The position numbers and the translations under genes were made by a program. The notes under the pieces were generated by a model. It worked only from the letters and a program-made list of their open reading frames with translations, searched no databases and was not told the origin of the DNA. Shown in pieces: positions 17,047-25,560 of a stretch of 46,324 bases of DNA (the stretch's first letter is position 1; every line of letters begins with the position of its first letter). The DNA lies in NCBI GenBank assembly GCA_903858015.1, contig CAIOGZ010000031.1, positions 1 to 46,324 of the forward strand, written 5' to 3'. Source of the stretch: an uncultured cyanobacterium (GTDB lineage: Bacteria > Cyanobacteriota > Cyanobacteriia > PCC-6307 > Cyanobiaceae).

Positions 17047-17925
17047 TTGCATCAGTCTGCCGGTTTTGGCGTTGGCTGCGCTGCCGGCCGCGGCCCCAAT
17101 CCCCCGATCGACACAAAACCCTTAGGCGCTCCCCCGTTCGCCGGCGGTCTAGTTCCGCCACCGACCCCAACCCCGTCCGCGACCCCCAGCCCGCCGGCCC
17201 CCCCTAGCGAACGCTGCCCAGGCCGACCAAGCTGGTGCGGTGGCTTCTCCTTCCGCTGTTCCCTGTCCCCTGCCCCCGTCCCCGTCCCCGTCCCCGTTCC
17301 TGGCCCTGGAGCCCTGCCCCGCGCCTTCTTCGCCCGCCCGGCTGAGCAGGTGGCGCCGGAGTTGATTGGCTGCCTGCTGCTGAAACGGCAAGCAGCTGGC
17401 GAGCTGCTCTGGGGCGTGATTGTCGAAACCGAGGCCTATTCCCAGGCCGAGCCCGCCTGCCACGGGTATCGCCGCCGCAGCCCCAGCAATGAAACCCTGT
17501 TCGGAGAGCCCGGTCATTTTTATGTGTACCGGAGCTATGGCATCCACCACTGCGTCAATGTGGTCACCGATCGGGCCGATTGGGCCAATGGCGTGCTGCT
17601 GCGGGCGCTGGCCCTGCCGGGGGAACCCGAGCGTTGCGCCGCCGGACCGGGCTTGCTGGCCCGCCGCTTCGGCATCGACGCCAGCGATGACCGGCGCCGC
17701 ATCGATCCGGCCGAGGGGCTTTGGCTCGCAGCGTGCCCGGCCCTGGCCGCCCATCCCCCCGCCCTGATCCAAACCAGCCGGATCGGCATCCGCCAGGGCC
17801 AGGAGCTGCCCTGGCGCTGGTATTGGCGCGCCAGCCGCAGCGTCAGCCGCCGGGCCCCGGCCGATCGGCAGCCCCCCCGGGCCGAGGCCTGGTTCCCCGC
17901 TGGCCTGTCGCCCTTTAGGTTGTGA
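17047..17925 (+). CDS. mpg: DNA-3-methyladenine glycosylase (MPG type)
   Basis: This family removes alkylated purines such as 3-methyladenine in base-excision repair. The conserved domain begins at about 17314 ([19 protein letters not shown]) and includes [40 protein letters not shown], the wedge Tyr, [13 protein letters not shown] and a C-terminal SRIGIRQG. Without the leader it is about 200 residues, the usual size. The only classical in-frame start upstream is TTG 17047, giving 292 residues with a Pro-rich leader that contains a (CCCCGT)4 repeat, so the true start may be a non-standard codon nearer 17314. It is divergent from the tiny membrane gene. Confidence 0.85.
   Translation: MHQSAGFGVGCAAGRGPNPPIDTKPLGAPPFAGGLVPPPTPTPSATPSPPAPPSERCPGRPSWCGGFSFRCSLSPAPVPVPVPVPGPGALPRAFFARPAEQVAPELIGCLLLKRQAAGELLWGVIVETEAYSQAEPACHGYRRRSPSNETLFGEPGHFYVYRSYGIHHCVNVVTDRADWANGVLLRALALPGEPERCAAGPGLLARRFGIDASDDRRRIDPAEGLWLAACPALAAHPPALIQTSRIGIRQGQELPWRWYWRASRSVSRRAPADRQPPRAEAWFPAGLSPFRL
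17274..17297. repeat. (CCCCGT)4 hexanucleotide microsatellite
   Basis: Four perfect CCCCGT units lie inside the predicted Pro-Val-rich N-terminal leader of the 3-methyladenine glycosylase gene, just before its conserved domain. Copy changes by slippage would add or remove two codons (Pro-Val) per unit without shifting the frame. Confidence 0.85.
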
Positions 17926-17946
17926 GCGGAAACGGCAGCGGGTGCT

Positions 17947-19008
17947 TTGAGCGGCTGGAGTCACCGCCATGTGATTGATCTGGCGGCCTTTTCGCTTGCC
18001 GATTACGCCACCGTTTTGGAATTGGCCCAGCGTTTTCGGGCCCTGCCGCTCAGCGGTGCCCGGCGGCTGCCGGCGTTGCAGGGGCGGTTGATGACCAGCC
18101 TCTTTATTGAGCCCAGCACCCGCACCCGCAGCAGTTTTGAGCTGGCGGCGCGGCGGCTTTCGGCCGATGTGCAGAGCTTCTCCCCCGCCGCCAGTTCCCT
18201 GAGCAAAGGCGAGAGCCTGCTGGATACGGCCCGCACCTATGTGGCGATGGGGGCCAATGTGCTCGTGGTGCGGCATCGCTGCGCCGGCGTTCCCCACACC
18301 CTGGCCCGCGATCTCGACCGCTGCGGTGAGCGGGTGGCCGTGCTCAACGCCGGCGATGGTCTGCACAGCCACCCCAGCCAGGGCTTGCTGGATCTGTTCA
18401 CCCTGGCCCGCCAGTTTTCGCCGGCCGCGCCGACGCCCGAGGCGCTGCGGGGCAAGCGGATCGTGATCGTGGGGGATGTGCTCCATTCGCGGGTGGCCCG
18501 CTCCAACCTCTGGGCCCTCACCGCCTGTGGCGCCAGCGTGGTGTTGTGCGGACCGCCCACCCTGCTGCCGCAGCAGTTCGCCGCCTTCGTGGCCGCCCCA
18601 CCGCCGGGCCAGCGGCAGGATCCGGTGGCGGAGCGGGGGTCGATCGAGATCAGCCGCAGCCTGGAGCAGGCCCTGCCCGGTGCCGATGCGGTGATGACGC
18701 TCCGGCTCCAAAAGGAGCGCATGCACCAGCAGCTGCTCACCAGCCTCGATCGCTACCACCGCCAGTTCGGCCTCAGCCACCGCCGCCTTGAGCTCTGCGG
18801 CCGAGCCGTGCCCGTGCTCCACCCGGGGCCGGTGAACCGGGGCGTGGAGCTGGCCGGAGAGCTGCTCGATGATCCGAAGCACAGTTTGGTGGAGGAGCAG
18901 GTGCGCAATGGCATCCCGATCCGGATGGCCCTGCTGTACCTGCTGGCCGCCGCTGAGGGTCCGCCGCCGGCGGCAACACCTGCGGGCGATGGGCTCAAAG
19001 CAGTTTGA
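17947..19008 (+). CDS. pyrB: Aspartate carbamoyltransferase catalytic subunit
   Basis: PyrB joins carbamoyl phosphate and aspartate, the first committed pyrimidine step. The 353-residue product has the carbamoyl-phosphate motif [19 protein letters not shown], the loop [15 protein letters not shown], the [11 protein letters not shown] segment, [27 protein letters not shown] and [11 protein letters not shown]. All catalytic pieces are present. The TTG start at 17947 follows the mpg stop by 21 bases, so the two may share a message. The 3' end overlaps that of the convergent DUF565 gene by 14 bases. Confidence 0.95.
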   Translation: MSGWSHRHVIDLAAFSLADYATVLELAQRFRALPLSGARRLPALQGRLMTSLFIEPSTRTRSSFELAARRLSADVQSFSPAASSLSKGESLLDTARTYVAMGANVLVVRHRCAGVPHTLARDLDRCGERVAVLNAGDGLHSHPSQGLLDLFTLARQFSPAAPTPEALRGKRIVIVGDVLHSRVARSNLWALTACGASVVLCGPPTLLPQQFAAFVAAPPPGQRQDPVAERGSIEISRSLEQALPGADAVMTLRLQKERMHQQLLTSLDRYHRQFGLSHRRLELCGRAVPVLHPGPVNRGVELAGELLDDPKHSLVEEQVRNGIPIRMALLYLLAAAEGPPPAATPAGDGLKAV

Positions 19009-19366
19009 AGCCGTCGAGCAGCAGGCCGTAGAGCAGGCCGATCCGAGCCACATCGAGCAGCTGCAACGCCAAGCGATCGCGCCGGCCCTGCAGCAGCCCC
19101 GGCCGCAGCCGCACCGCAGTTTCGATCAGCAGCACGCAAACCAGGGCGGAGATCGGGTCGAAATAGGCCAGAACACCGCTGATGCTGCCCAGGGTGCCGC
19201 CGACTACCACCCCACCCAGCAGCACGATCAGCAGCAGCGAGAAGCGCCGCCAGGGATTGGTCGCCCAGGCTTCGAGCGCGGTGGCGGCATCGGCGATGCG
19301 CCGTTGGAAGCGGGTCTGTTGAAAGTTTGGGCGCTGGGGCCGGGGGGCCGCTGGCCGCTGGGCCAT
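18995..19366 (-). CDS. DUF565 (Ycf20-like) membrane protein
   Basis: The 123-residue protein has a basic N-terminus with [21 protein letters not shown], then the hallmark [16 protein letters not shown] followed by [19 protein letters not shown] and [17 protein letters not shown]. This order fits the DUF565 family, which includes plastid Ycf20, a protein linked to non-photochemical quenching in algae; the cyanobacterial role is undefined. It has two or three helices and a third, shorter hydrophobic segment at the C-terminus ([17 protein letters not shown]). It is convergent with pyrB. Confidence 0.78.
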   Translation of the reverse strand: MAQRPAAPRPQRPNFQQTRFQRRIADAATALEAWATNPWRRFSLLLIVLLGGVVVGGTLGSISGVLAYFDPISALVCVLLIETAVRLRPGLLQGRRDRLALQLLDVARIGLLYGLLLDGFKLL

Positions 19367-19554
19367 GCCGGTTGGGGAGGGAAAGGGGGGGGGCAGGGCA
19401 GATCCGATCCGGAGGGTCAGCTGCCCGGCCTGGTGGTCGGGCAGGCGGCCCTGACGGTGATCCCCATCACCCGGCCCGGGGCCCTGCTACCCCATGTCTA
19501 CACCATCTCTGGGGTGATGGCAGTGCATTCCCCCCACCGATAGGGGATCCCAAT

Positions 19555-19580
19555 AAAAAGCCCGTGGCCGAGGCCCGGGC
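19555..19580 (-). terminator. Rho-independent terminator for the minus-strand genes at 19696 and 19946
   Basis: On the minus strand, GCCCGGGCC and GGCCACGGGC form an almost perfect stem (19560-19580, small A bulge), followed by TTTTT (19559-19555). It lies downstream of the two small minus-strand genes and in front of the DUF565 gene. Confidence 0.7.
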
Positions 19581-19695
19581 GGGTGATGGGGACAGCCCCA
19601 GCAAACCAGGCTCAACCGCGATGGGCAAGGGCTTGGGGCCGCAACAGGGAGCGTCCCGCAGGGTCTGGACTGGGGGGGCGGCATCGCCCAGCAGT

Positions 19696-19893
19696 TCAGG
19701 AGTCGCCGTCCTTTTTGCGGGAGCCCTTGCCCTCCAGCAGTTCGAGCAGGGCCTCCATCTGGGCCATCACACCGCGCACCTCGCCCGCTTCGGGCAGCAG
19801 GCCATCCTCCATCACCCCTTGATGCATCTCACGGAGCTCCTGACGGATGTAGCGCAGGTGGCTCACGACCTGTTCGCGCTTGGACTGCGACAT
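19696..19893 (-). CDS. Small conserved cyanobacterial helical protein
   Basis: A 65-residue protein begins MSQSKREQVVSHLRYIRQEL and continues REMHQGVMEDGLLPEAG, then an amphipathic helix around VMAQMEALLELLEGKG. It is charged, soluble and helical, and fits small conserved picocyanobacterial proteins without known function. Its stop codon lies about 115 bases before a terminator hairpin (19580-19555), which supports real transcription. It follows the PCP_red gene on the same strand. Confidence 0.6.
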   Translation of the reverse strand: MSQSKREQVVSHLRYIRQELREMHQGVMEDGLLPEAGEVRGVMAQMEALLELLEGKGSRKKDGDS

Positions 19894-19945
19894 CGGACGG
19901 GGAAGGGATCAACCCTCTTTTACCCCATCACCGGTCCGGAACCGT

Positions 19946-20107
19946 TTATTTCTCGCCGAAGCGCGCCTTGGCCTGGACGTAGAAGGGTTCATCCACCTCG
20001 GCCAGGCCCGCTTCGGCCGCCAGGCTTTCGATCCGGCGCCGCACCGCCGGCCGCACAAAGAAGGGCACCTCCTTCAAGCGTTGTTCGGCATCGCTGGACC
20101 ACTGCAT
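19946..20107 (-). CDS. PCP_red-domain small protein
   Basis: This 53-residue protein (MQWSSDAEQRLKEVPFFVR, then PAVRRRIESLAAEAGLAEVD, ending in FYVQAKARFGEK) matches the PCP_red domain, the C-terminal helical piece of light-independent protochlorophyllide reductase subunit B, which here forms a stand-alone protein. The core W-x2-EA-x2-RL ... PFFVR ... E ... A-E-x-G pattern is clear. Its role outside the reductase is unknown. The ATG at 20107 is used, because an in-frame ATG at 20140 adds only a poorly conserved lead. It is divergent from the Nif11 gene. Confidence 0.75.
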   Translation of the reverse strand: MQWSSDAEQRLKEVPFFVRPAVRRRIESLAAEAGLAEVDEPFYVQAKARFGEK

Positions 20108-20248
20108 GGCAGCAAGAGAGGGAGAAAGCTTGGAGCCCATTGTCCATGGGGATCCCAGCCTCGATTCTGCTGCTTGGTGGGCTGCGGCGCGGCCTTGCTG
20201 CTGGATCCGCCAAGCTGGAGGGTGGCCCCAGCCGCTGGAGAACCAAGG

Positions 20249-20464
20249 ATGGCATTGGATCAGCTCAAGCAGTTCCTGGCCCGCATGCAGGACGATCCGG
20301 CCCTGCGCCAGGCCGTGCTGGCCGCCGCCACGGCCGACGACGTGGCCCAGATCGGCGCCGCGGTCGGCTACAGCTTTTCCGGCGATGAACTGCTGCGCTT
20401 CTCCGGCCAGAAGGTGGGAAGGGTCACGGTGAACAAGCAGGATCTGCCTGGTGAGTACAACTGA
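20249..20464 (+). CDS. Nif11-family protein
   Basis: The 71-residue product starts MALDQLKQFLARMQDDPALRQ and contains LAAATADDVAQIGAAVGYSF and GDELLRFSGQKVGRVTV, ending LPGEYN. The helical 'xxFLxxMxxDPALRxxVLxAxTADDVAxIAxxxGYxFSGDEL' layout is the Nif11 domain. In picocyanobacteria such proteins occur as free small proteins or as leaders of nitrile hydratase-like (NHLP) peptides. No Gly-Gly-plus-core tail is visible, so it is not obviously a precursor peptide. The gene appears complete. Directly after its stop the sequence changes to an hsdS remnant, which marks the left edge of the accessory island. Confidence 0.78.
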   Translation: MALDQLKQFLARMQDDPALRQAVLAAATADDVAQIGAAVGYSFSGDELLRFSGQKVGRVTVNKQDLPGEYN

Positions 20465-20681
20465 GGGCCTGATGGCCCTCTGCGACCAGCGGGAGCAGCA
20501 GCTCAGCCAAGCCGATCAGCAGCGGCGGCGGTTGCTGGAGACGATGTTGGCGGAGGCGTTGGGCGGCACCACGACAGTTGATCTTCCTACTGGCCTTTCT
20601 TGGATCAACACCCTGCAGGCTCCTGCCGATTCCCGGCAAGCTCAAGCAGGGGAGGCACTCTTTTTGGTGGGCGATTATTGA
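20451..20681 (+). pseudogene. Remnant of a type I restriction specificity subunit (hsdS C-terminus)
   Basis: After a GTG at 20451 (overlapping the end of the Nif11 gene) the frame reads EGLMALCDQREQQLSQADQ then RRRLLETMLAEALGG. This strongly resembles the conserved C-terminal coiled coil of HsdS proteins (LMALCDxLExxLxxAxxxRRRLLEAxLxEAL). Nothing of the target-recognition domains precedes it, because the fragment begins exactly at the 3' end of the Nif11 gene. After about 20570 the frame becomes unrelated sequence. It is best seen as a scar of an earlier insertion or deletion of a restriction locus at this site. Confidence 0.6.
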
Positions 20682-21009
20682 GGTAAACCTTCTACTCGTG
20701 GCGAGGCTACCGGCAAATGATAAGTATCAGCGCCAGCGGAGCAGCAGTCAGCAATGGTGTTCACTGCCTATAAGCACGAAGAGGAGCTATGAATCAAGAA
20801 TAGTTTTTGAATGCCATGGCCACGACCCTTTAGTTGTCTCTGAGGCGCCACGCGACCAGCTTGAAGCCCCACTCGGCACCTTCGGCTCCGACCCCAAGCT
20901 GCGCTGCTCCATTGCCCCCGCTCCCGCCCGCTGAAGCGGTGGCAGGTCTACAAAAACCAGGCCACACCGGTCATAATCAATCGGCCGCTACTCCACCACG
21001 CTATGGGGA
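20682..21009. other. Gap before hsdR, no intact gene seen
   Basis: About 330 bases with mixed composition. I see no complete coding frame and no stable hairpin. A CATAAT hexamer near 20972 with a poor upstream partner could be the hsdR promoter, but it is weak. A short ending RDQLEAPLGTFGSDPKL at about 20850-20900 looks like a broken coding fragment that I cannot assign. Confidence 0.4.
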
Positions 21010-23874
21010 ATGCCTGAGCCCGCTTCCCCACCTGAAGCCCAGGCCCGTCGCCGGATCGACGCCCTGCTCGAAGCCTCCGGCTGGACGGTGCAGGACCGCA
21101 GCTCCGTGGATCTGAGTGCAGGTGCGGGTGTGGCGTTGCGAGAACTCCCCACCAGCGGCGGCGAAGCCGATTACGGCCTGTTCCTGGGCCAGGAGCTGGT
21201 TGGGGTGGTGGAGGCCAAGAAGGTGGGGGCCACCCTGGGCGGGGTGGAGGCCCAGACCCTGGCCTACGCCAGCGAAACCCTCCGTGGCCTGCAGGTGCCG
21301 GTCCTGCCGCTCCCCTTCCGCTACGAGAGCACGGGTGTCGAAACGTTCTTCACCAACGGATTGGATCCTGATCCCACCGCTCGGCGGGTGTTCAGCTTCC
21401 ATCGGCCCGAAACCCTCGGTGGGTGGCTGAGCGCTGAGGTGTGGCGCCGTTCGGGAAAATCGGGCGCCCCTGCGGCGCCGACGATGAAGGGCCGGATGCG
21501 GTTGGCCCAGCAGCTCAACAGTGCTGGCATGTGGCCGGCCCAGATCCGGGCCGTGGAAAACCTTGAGGCGAGCTTTCGAGATGGCCGCTTACGGGCGCTG
21601 ATCCAGATGGCCACAGGGGGCGGCAAAACCTTCACCGCCATTTCCGCGTCTTACCGGCTGATCACTCAGGGCGGTGTGCGGCGCGTGCTGTTTCTGGTGG
21701 ACCGGGGCAACCTGGGCCGCCAGGCCCTCAAGGAGATCCAGGCTTACTCCACGCCCGATGACGGCCGCAAGTTCCACGAGCTGTACAACGTCGTCAACCT
21801 GAGCAGCAACCGGATCGATCCGGTGAACAAGGTGGTGATCACCACCATCCAGCGCCTGTACTCGATCCTCAAGGGTGAGCCGGAGTTTGATCCGGCCCTG
21901 GAGGAGGAATCGGCGTTTGATGGGCACGGCGCCGCCTTGGCGCGGGGGCCGCAGCCGGTGGTGTACAACCCCCGCATTCCTCCCGAGTTCTTCGATGTGA
22001 TCGTCGTGGATGAGTGCCACCGCTCGATCTACAGCCTCTGGAGCCAGGTGCTCGATTACTTCGACGCCACGATCATCGGGCTCACCGCCACCCCCGGCGG
22101 CCACACCTACGCCTACTTCCACCAGAACGTGGTGAGCGAGTACCGCCACGAAGAGGCCGTGCGCGACAAGGTGAATGTGCCCTTCTGGGTGTATCAGATC
22201 CGCACCGAGGTGGGCGAGCAGGGCGCCACGGTGCACGCTGGGCCAGGGCTGGGCGTGTACAAGCGCAATCGGCTCACGCGGGAGGAGCGCTGGGAGGCCT
22301 TGGAGGACGACCTCACCTACGCGTCAACGGCGCTCGATCGCAGTGTGGTGGCGCCGGATCAGATCCGCACCGTGCTGCGCACGATCCGCCAGAAACTGTT
22401 CACCGAAATCTTCCCGGACCGCAGCGAGATTCCCAAATTGCTGTTCTTCGCCAAGAGCGACAGCCACGCCGAAGACATCCTCAGGATCCTGCGCCAGGAG
22501 TGGAACCTGAGCAATGAGCAGGCGGTGAAGATCACCTATAAAGCGGAGCTGGATGGCGATGGCAAGGTGGCGCCGTCACGCCGGCCGGAGCAACTGATCA
22601 AGGATTTCGCCAACGCCTACAACCCTCGGGTGGCGGTAACGGTGGACATGATCGCCACCGGCACGGACATCAAGCCGCTGGAGGGGGTGGTGTTCATGCG
22701 GATGGTGCGCTCCAGGGCCCTGTTTGAGCAGATGAAGGGCCGGGCTGTGCGGGTGATGCCCGATGCCGACTTCCAGGCAATCAGCCCCGATGGCGGCAGC
22801 AAGAGCGAGTTTGTGGTGATCGACTGCGTGGGGGTGATGGAGGCGGTGAAGGCCGATCCGCCGCTGGATGGCGACCCCTCGGTGCCGTTTGCGAAGCTGC
22901 TGGAACTGGTGCGGATGGGCAACCGCGACGAAGACGTGCTCTCGGCCCTGGCCAGCCGCCTGGATCGGATGGAGCGGCGCCTTACGGCCGACCAGAAAGC
23001 CCAGCTGGCCCAGGTGCCCGGCGCTCCGCCCCTTCGGGATCTGGTGGGTCATGTGCTCGATCGCCTGGATCCCGACCACGAAGAGCAGCGGGCCCGCGAA
23101 CTGTTTGCGGTGCCCGCCATGGAGGTCCCCACAGAGGACCAACGGCAACAGGCCCGCACGCAGCTGCTCGATGAGGCGGCCGAGCCCCTGGCCAGCAACC
23201 CCCAGCTCTGCCAGGCGCTGCTCACGGTGCGCCAGGCCCAGGAGATCACCGTGGATGTGCTCACCGCCGACAAGCTGACCTTCGCCGGAGCGCGGCCGGA
23301 CCAAAACCTCAACTACGAGAGCGCCGCCGAGAATCTGACCGGTGAATTCGAGGCCTACTGCCGCGAGAACCGCGACCAGCTGGACGCCCTGAGTGTGCTG
23401 TACGCCAAGCCCTACCGGCAGCGGATCACGCGAGCCAAGCTGGTGGAGCTGGCCCAGGCGATCCAGCGGCCACCGCGCCAGTGGACCACCGAAGCGCTGT
23501 GGCAGGCCTACGAGCAGGTGGAAGCCAACCGGGTGAAGGGCGCCAGCAAGGGCAAACACCTCACGGATCTGATCTCCCTGGCCCGCCATGCCCTAGGGGT
23601 GGAGGAGGAGCTGGTGAGCTTCCAAGACCAGGCGGCAGAGCGCTTCGCCGGCTGGTTGGCTCAGCAGGCCAACCGGGGGCGGACCTTCAGCGCGGACCAG
23701 CTGAGCTGGCTGGAGCTGATCCGCGATCAGATCGTGGTGGACCTGGAGGTGAGAATGGAAGATCTCGATGAGCCGCCTTTTGCGCAGCAAGGCGGACTGG
23801 GGAGGGTGTATGAGTTATTTGGCGAAGAGCTGGGATCGATCGTGTCGGAGCTGAATGACGTGGTGGCGGCGTGA
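21010..23874 (+). CDS. hsdR: Type I restriction endonuclease subunit R
   Basis: HsdR is the motor and nuclease subunit of type I restriction, cutting unmodified DNA after translocation. The 954-residue protein has an N-terminal nuclease core with GEADYGLFLGQELVGVVEAK (Asp 54, Glu 68, Lys 70), Walker A MATGGGKT (about residues 200-207), DECH box (334-337), GLTATP, and the later helicase motifs TVDMIATGTDIKPLEGVVF and QMKGRAVR, followed by a C-terminal specificity-complex-binding region. It has the size and order of the EcoEI-like subgroup. All key motifs look intact. Its last four bases overlap hsdS, indicating translational coupling. hsdM is absent here and lies 8.9 kb downstream. Confidence 0.95.
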   Translation: MPEPASPPEAQARRRIDALLEASGWTVQDRSSVDLSAGAGVALRELPTSGGEADYGLFLGQELVGVVEAKKVGATLGGVEAQTLAYASETLRGLQVPVLPLPFRYESTGVETFFTNGLDPDPTARRVFSFHRPETLGGWLSAEVWRRSGKSGAPAAPTMKGRMRLAQQLNSAGMWPAQIRAVENLEASFRDGRLRALIQMATGGGKTFTAISASYRLITQGGVRRVLFLVDRGNLGRQALKEIQAYSTPDDGRKFHELYNVVNLSSNRIDPVNKVVITTIQRLYSILKGEPEFDPALEEESAFDGHGAALARGPQPVVYNPRIPPEFFDVIVVDECHRSIYSLWSQVLDYFDATIIGLTATPGGHTYAYFHQNVVSEYRHEEAVRDKVNVPFWVYQIRTEVGEQGATVHAGPGLGVYKRNRLTREERWEALEDDLTYASTALDRSVVAPDQIRTVLRTIRQKLFTEIFPDRSEIPKLLFFAKSDSHAEDILRILRQEWNLSNEQAVKITYKAELDGDGKVAPSRRPEQLIKDFANAYNPRVAVTVDMIATGTDIKPLEGVVFMRMVRSRALFEQMKGRAVRVMPDADFQAISPDGGSKSEFVVIDCVGVMEAVKADPPLDGDPSVPFAKLLELVRMGNRDEDVLSALASRLDRMERRLTADQKAQLAQVPGAPPLRDLVGHVLDRLDPDHEEQRARELFAVPAMEVPTEDQRQQARTQLLDEAAEPLASNPQLCQALLTVRQAQEITVDVLTADKLTFAGARPDQNLNYESAAENLTGEFEAYCRENRDQLDALSVLYAKPYRQRITRAKLVELAQAIQRPPRQWTTEALWQAYEQVEANRVKGASKGKHLTDLISLARHALGVEEELVSFQDQAAERFAGWLAQQANRGRTFSADQLSWLELIRDQIVVDLEVRMEDLDEPPFAQQGGLGRVYELFGEELGSIVSELNDVVAA

Positions 23875-25214
23875 GTTGGCCGACTGAACCGCTGGGAGCG
23901 ATCTGCGAAATCGTGTCAGGGATCACCAAGGATTCCAAAAAACAGGGTGACGACTACCGTGAAGTTCCTTATCTGCGAGTCGCCAACGTGCAGCGGCTTC
24001 AGCTGAATCTCTCGGAGGTGAAAACGATCCCCGCCAAGGAAAGCACGATCGCCAGCTATCGCCTGGAGCCTGGCGACATCCTGCTGAATGAGGGAGGCGA
24101 CCGCGACAAACTCGGCCGGGGCTGGATCTGGCAAGGGCAGATCAGCGAGTGCATCCATCAGAACCATGTCTTCCGCGCCCGCATCCGCGATGGCAAAGCC
24201 ATTCCGAAGTGGATTGCTTATTACGCCAACACCAACGAAGCTCGGGCCTATTTCCTGGCATCAGGCAAGCAAACAACGAACCTGGCCTCGATCAGCAAAA
24301 AGAACCTCAGCGCTCTGCCCGTTCCCTTGCCACCAGTCGATGTTCAGGAGACCCTCGTCGCCGAAATCGACACACAACTCTCCCGCCTCGACAAAGCCGT
24401 CACCACCCTGCAGGGCATCCAAGCCAAACTCAAGCAGGCCCGCGCCAGCATCCTGAAAGCGGCGGTGGAGGGGAGGTTGGTGGAGACGGAGGCGGAGTTG
24501 GCAATTAGACAAGGAAGAACACACGAGTTAGCGGCAGAATTACTGGATACCATGGATAGACAGAAAAACAAAAAATCAGCCACCACATCCGAGACCGCAG
24601 CACCGCAATGGGATGCACCAACTAGCTGGGAATGGACGAACATAGGGCATGTCTCCTTGAAAGTTAAGTACGGCACCTCGGCCAAGTGCCAAGAAAGAGG
24701 CGATGGAATCCCGGTCATACGAATGGGAAACATCCAGGACGGAAAGATCCATATGGACAAAATCAAGTATCTACCGAAGACCCACCACGAATTCCCTGAG
24801 CAGCTTCTTCGCAAAGGTGAAGTCCTGTTCAACCGAACGAACAGCATTGACTTGGTTGGAAAAACAGCCGTATTTCGGGGAGATTCACCGCACGCATGCG
24901 CCTCCTACATTATTCGAGTATTGCCGGCAGATGGGATCTCACCCGAATTCTTGGCAATCACCTTAAATTCACCTTTTGGGCGAGCATGGGCACGACACGA
25001 AGCAAGCCAGCAGGTAGGTCAGGCAAACATCAATTCAAAGAAGCTGATGAATTTTAGATTCCCCCTTCCACCACGCCTTGAACAGCTGCGAATCAAGGAG
25101 GAAGTCGATCGGCGCTTCTCCGTCCTCGATCAAGTCGAAGCCACCGTTCAGACCAGCCTCGCCCGCTGCGGCAAATTGCAGCAGGCGATTTTGAAGAGGG
25201 CGTTTGGGGCGTGA
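23871..25214 (+). CDS. hsdS: Type I restriction specificity subunit S
   Basis: HsdS selects the bipartite DNA target for both restriction and methylation. The 447-residue protein has two recognition domains, each followed by a conserved helical spacer: TRD1 up to about residue 155, spacer VDVQETLVAEIDTQLSRLDK and LKQARASILKAAVEGRLV, TRD2 about residues 240-400, and a closing spacer LRIKEEVDRRFSVLDQVEA to LQQAILKRAFGA. The DNA of the linker and TRD2 (about 24480-25060) is clearly more AT-rich than TRD1 and hsdR, as expected if TRD2 was swapped in from elsewhere. The GTG start overlaps the hsdR end by four bases. Confidence 0.93.
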   Translation: MSWPTEPLGAICEIVSGITKDSKKQGDDYREVPYLRVANVQRLQLNLSEVKTIPAKESTIASYRLEPGDILLNEGGDRDKLGRGWIWQGQISECIHQNHVFRARIRDGKAIPKWIAYYANTNEARAYFLASGKQTTNLASISKKNLSALPVPLPPVDVQETLVAEIDTQLSRLDKAVTTLQGIQAKLKQARASILKAAVEGRLVETEAELAIRQGRTHELAAELLDTMDRQKNKKSATTSETAAPQWDAPTSWEWTNIGHVSLKVKYGTSAKCQERGDGIPVIRMGNIQDGKIHMDKIKYLPKTHHEFPEQLLRKGEVLFNRTNSIDLVGKTAVFRGDSPHACASYIIRVLPADGISPEFLAITLNSPFGRAWARHEASQQVGQANINSKKLMNFRFPLPPRLEQLRIKEEVDRRFSVLDQVEATVQTSLARCGKLQQAILKRAFGA

Positions 25215-25560
25215 TACGACTACGCAAAGCATCGATTCGACGAATAGGGATAGCAAATTTGGTGGATTAATGCGGTGATAACGGTAGATTAACACACAAC
25301 ATAAAGCAATTTCAACGTTGCGTAAATCTCACTGGCAACAGCTTTACTCATGATAACCTCTTGCATCACTGTCTCGGTTTCTGGTCGATAAAAACTATGA
25401 AAGAATTTTAGCATCCAGATATGGATGGAGAAGGTTCTTAGTATCTAATGACCCAAACTTTAAAACAAGCACAATATCGCACTCTCAGGCTTTAAATAAT
25501 CACTGCTGAACACTGGGTCAAAGAAAATAGGAGGTCTTGGCTTACTTGCACATGGCATTG
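25215..25560. other. AT-rich gap between hsdS and the deaminase gene
   Basis: These 346 bases carry no open frame of interest and no clear terminator for either convergent gene. The composition is much more AT-rich than the core genome and matches the deaminase gene to the right, so this is probably part of the same imported segment. Confidence 0.5.

Noticed and set aside
16831..17052. Longer creatininase start reaching to 17052
   Set aside because: It overlaps the tiny membrane gene in another frame and lacks conservation; the metal-binding domain starts well downstream.
17149..19053. Very long minus-strand open frame opposite mpg and pyrB
   Set aside because: Shadow of the two strongly supported genes; no recognisable domain.
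19364..19550. Short plus-strand frame with LTVIPITRPGALLPHVYTIS
   Set aside because: It has no plausible start codon in frame and no family match, and overlaps the region upstream of the DUF565 gene.
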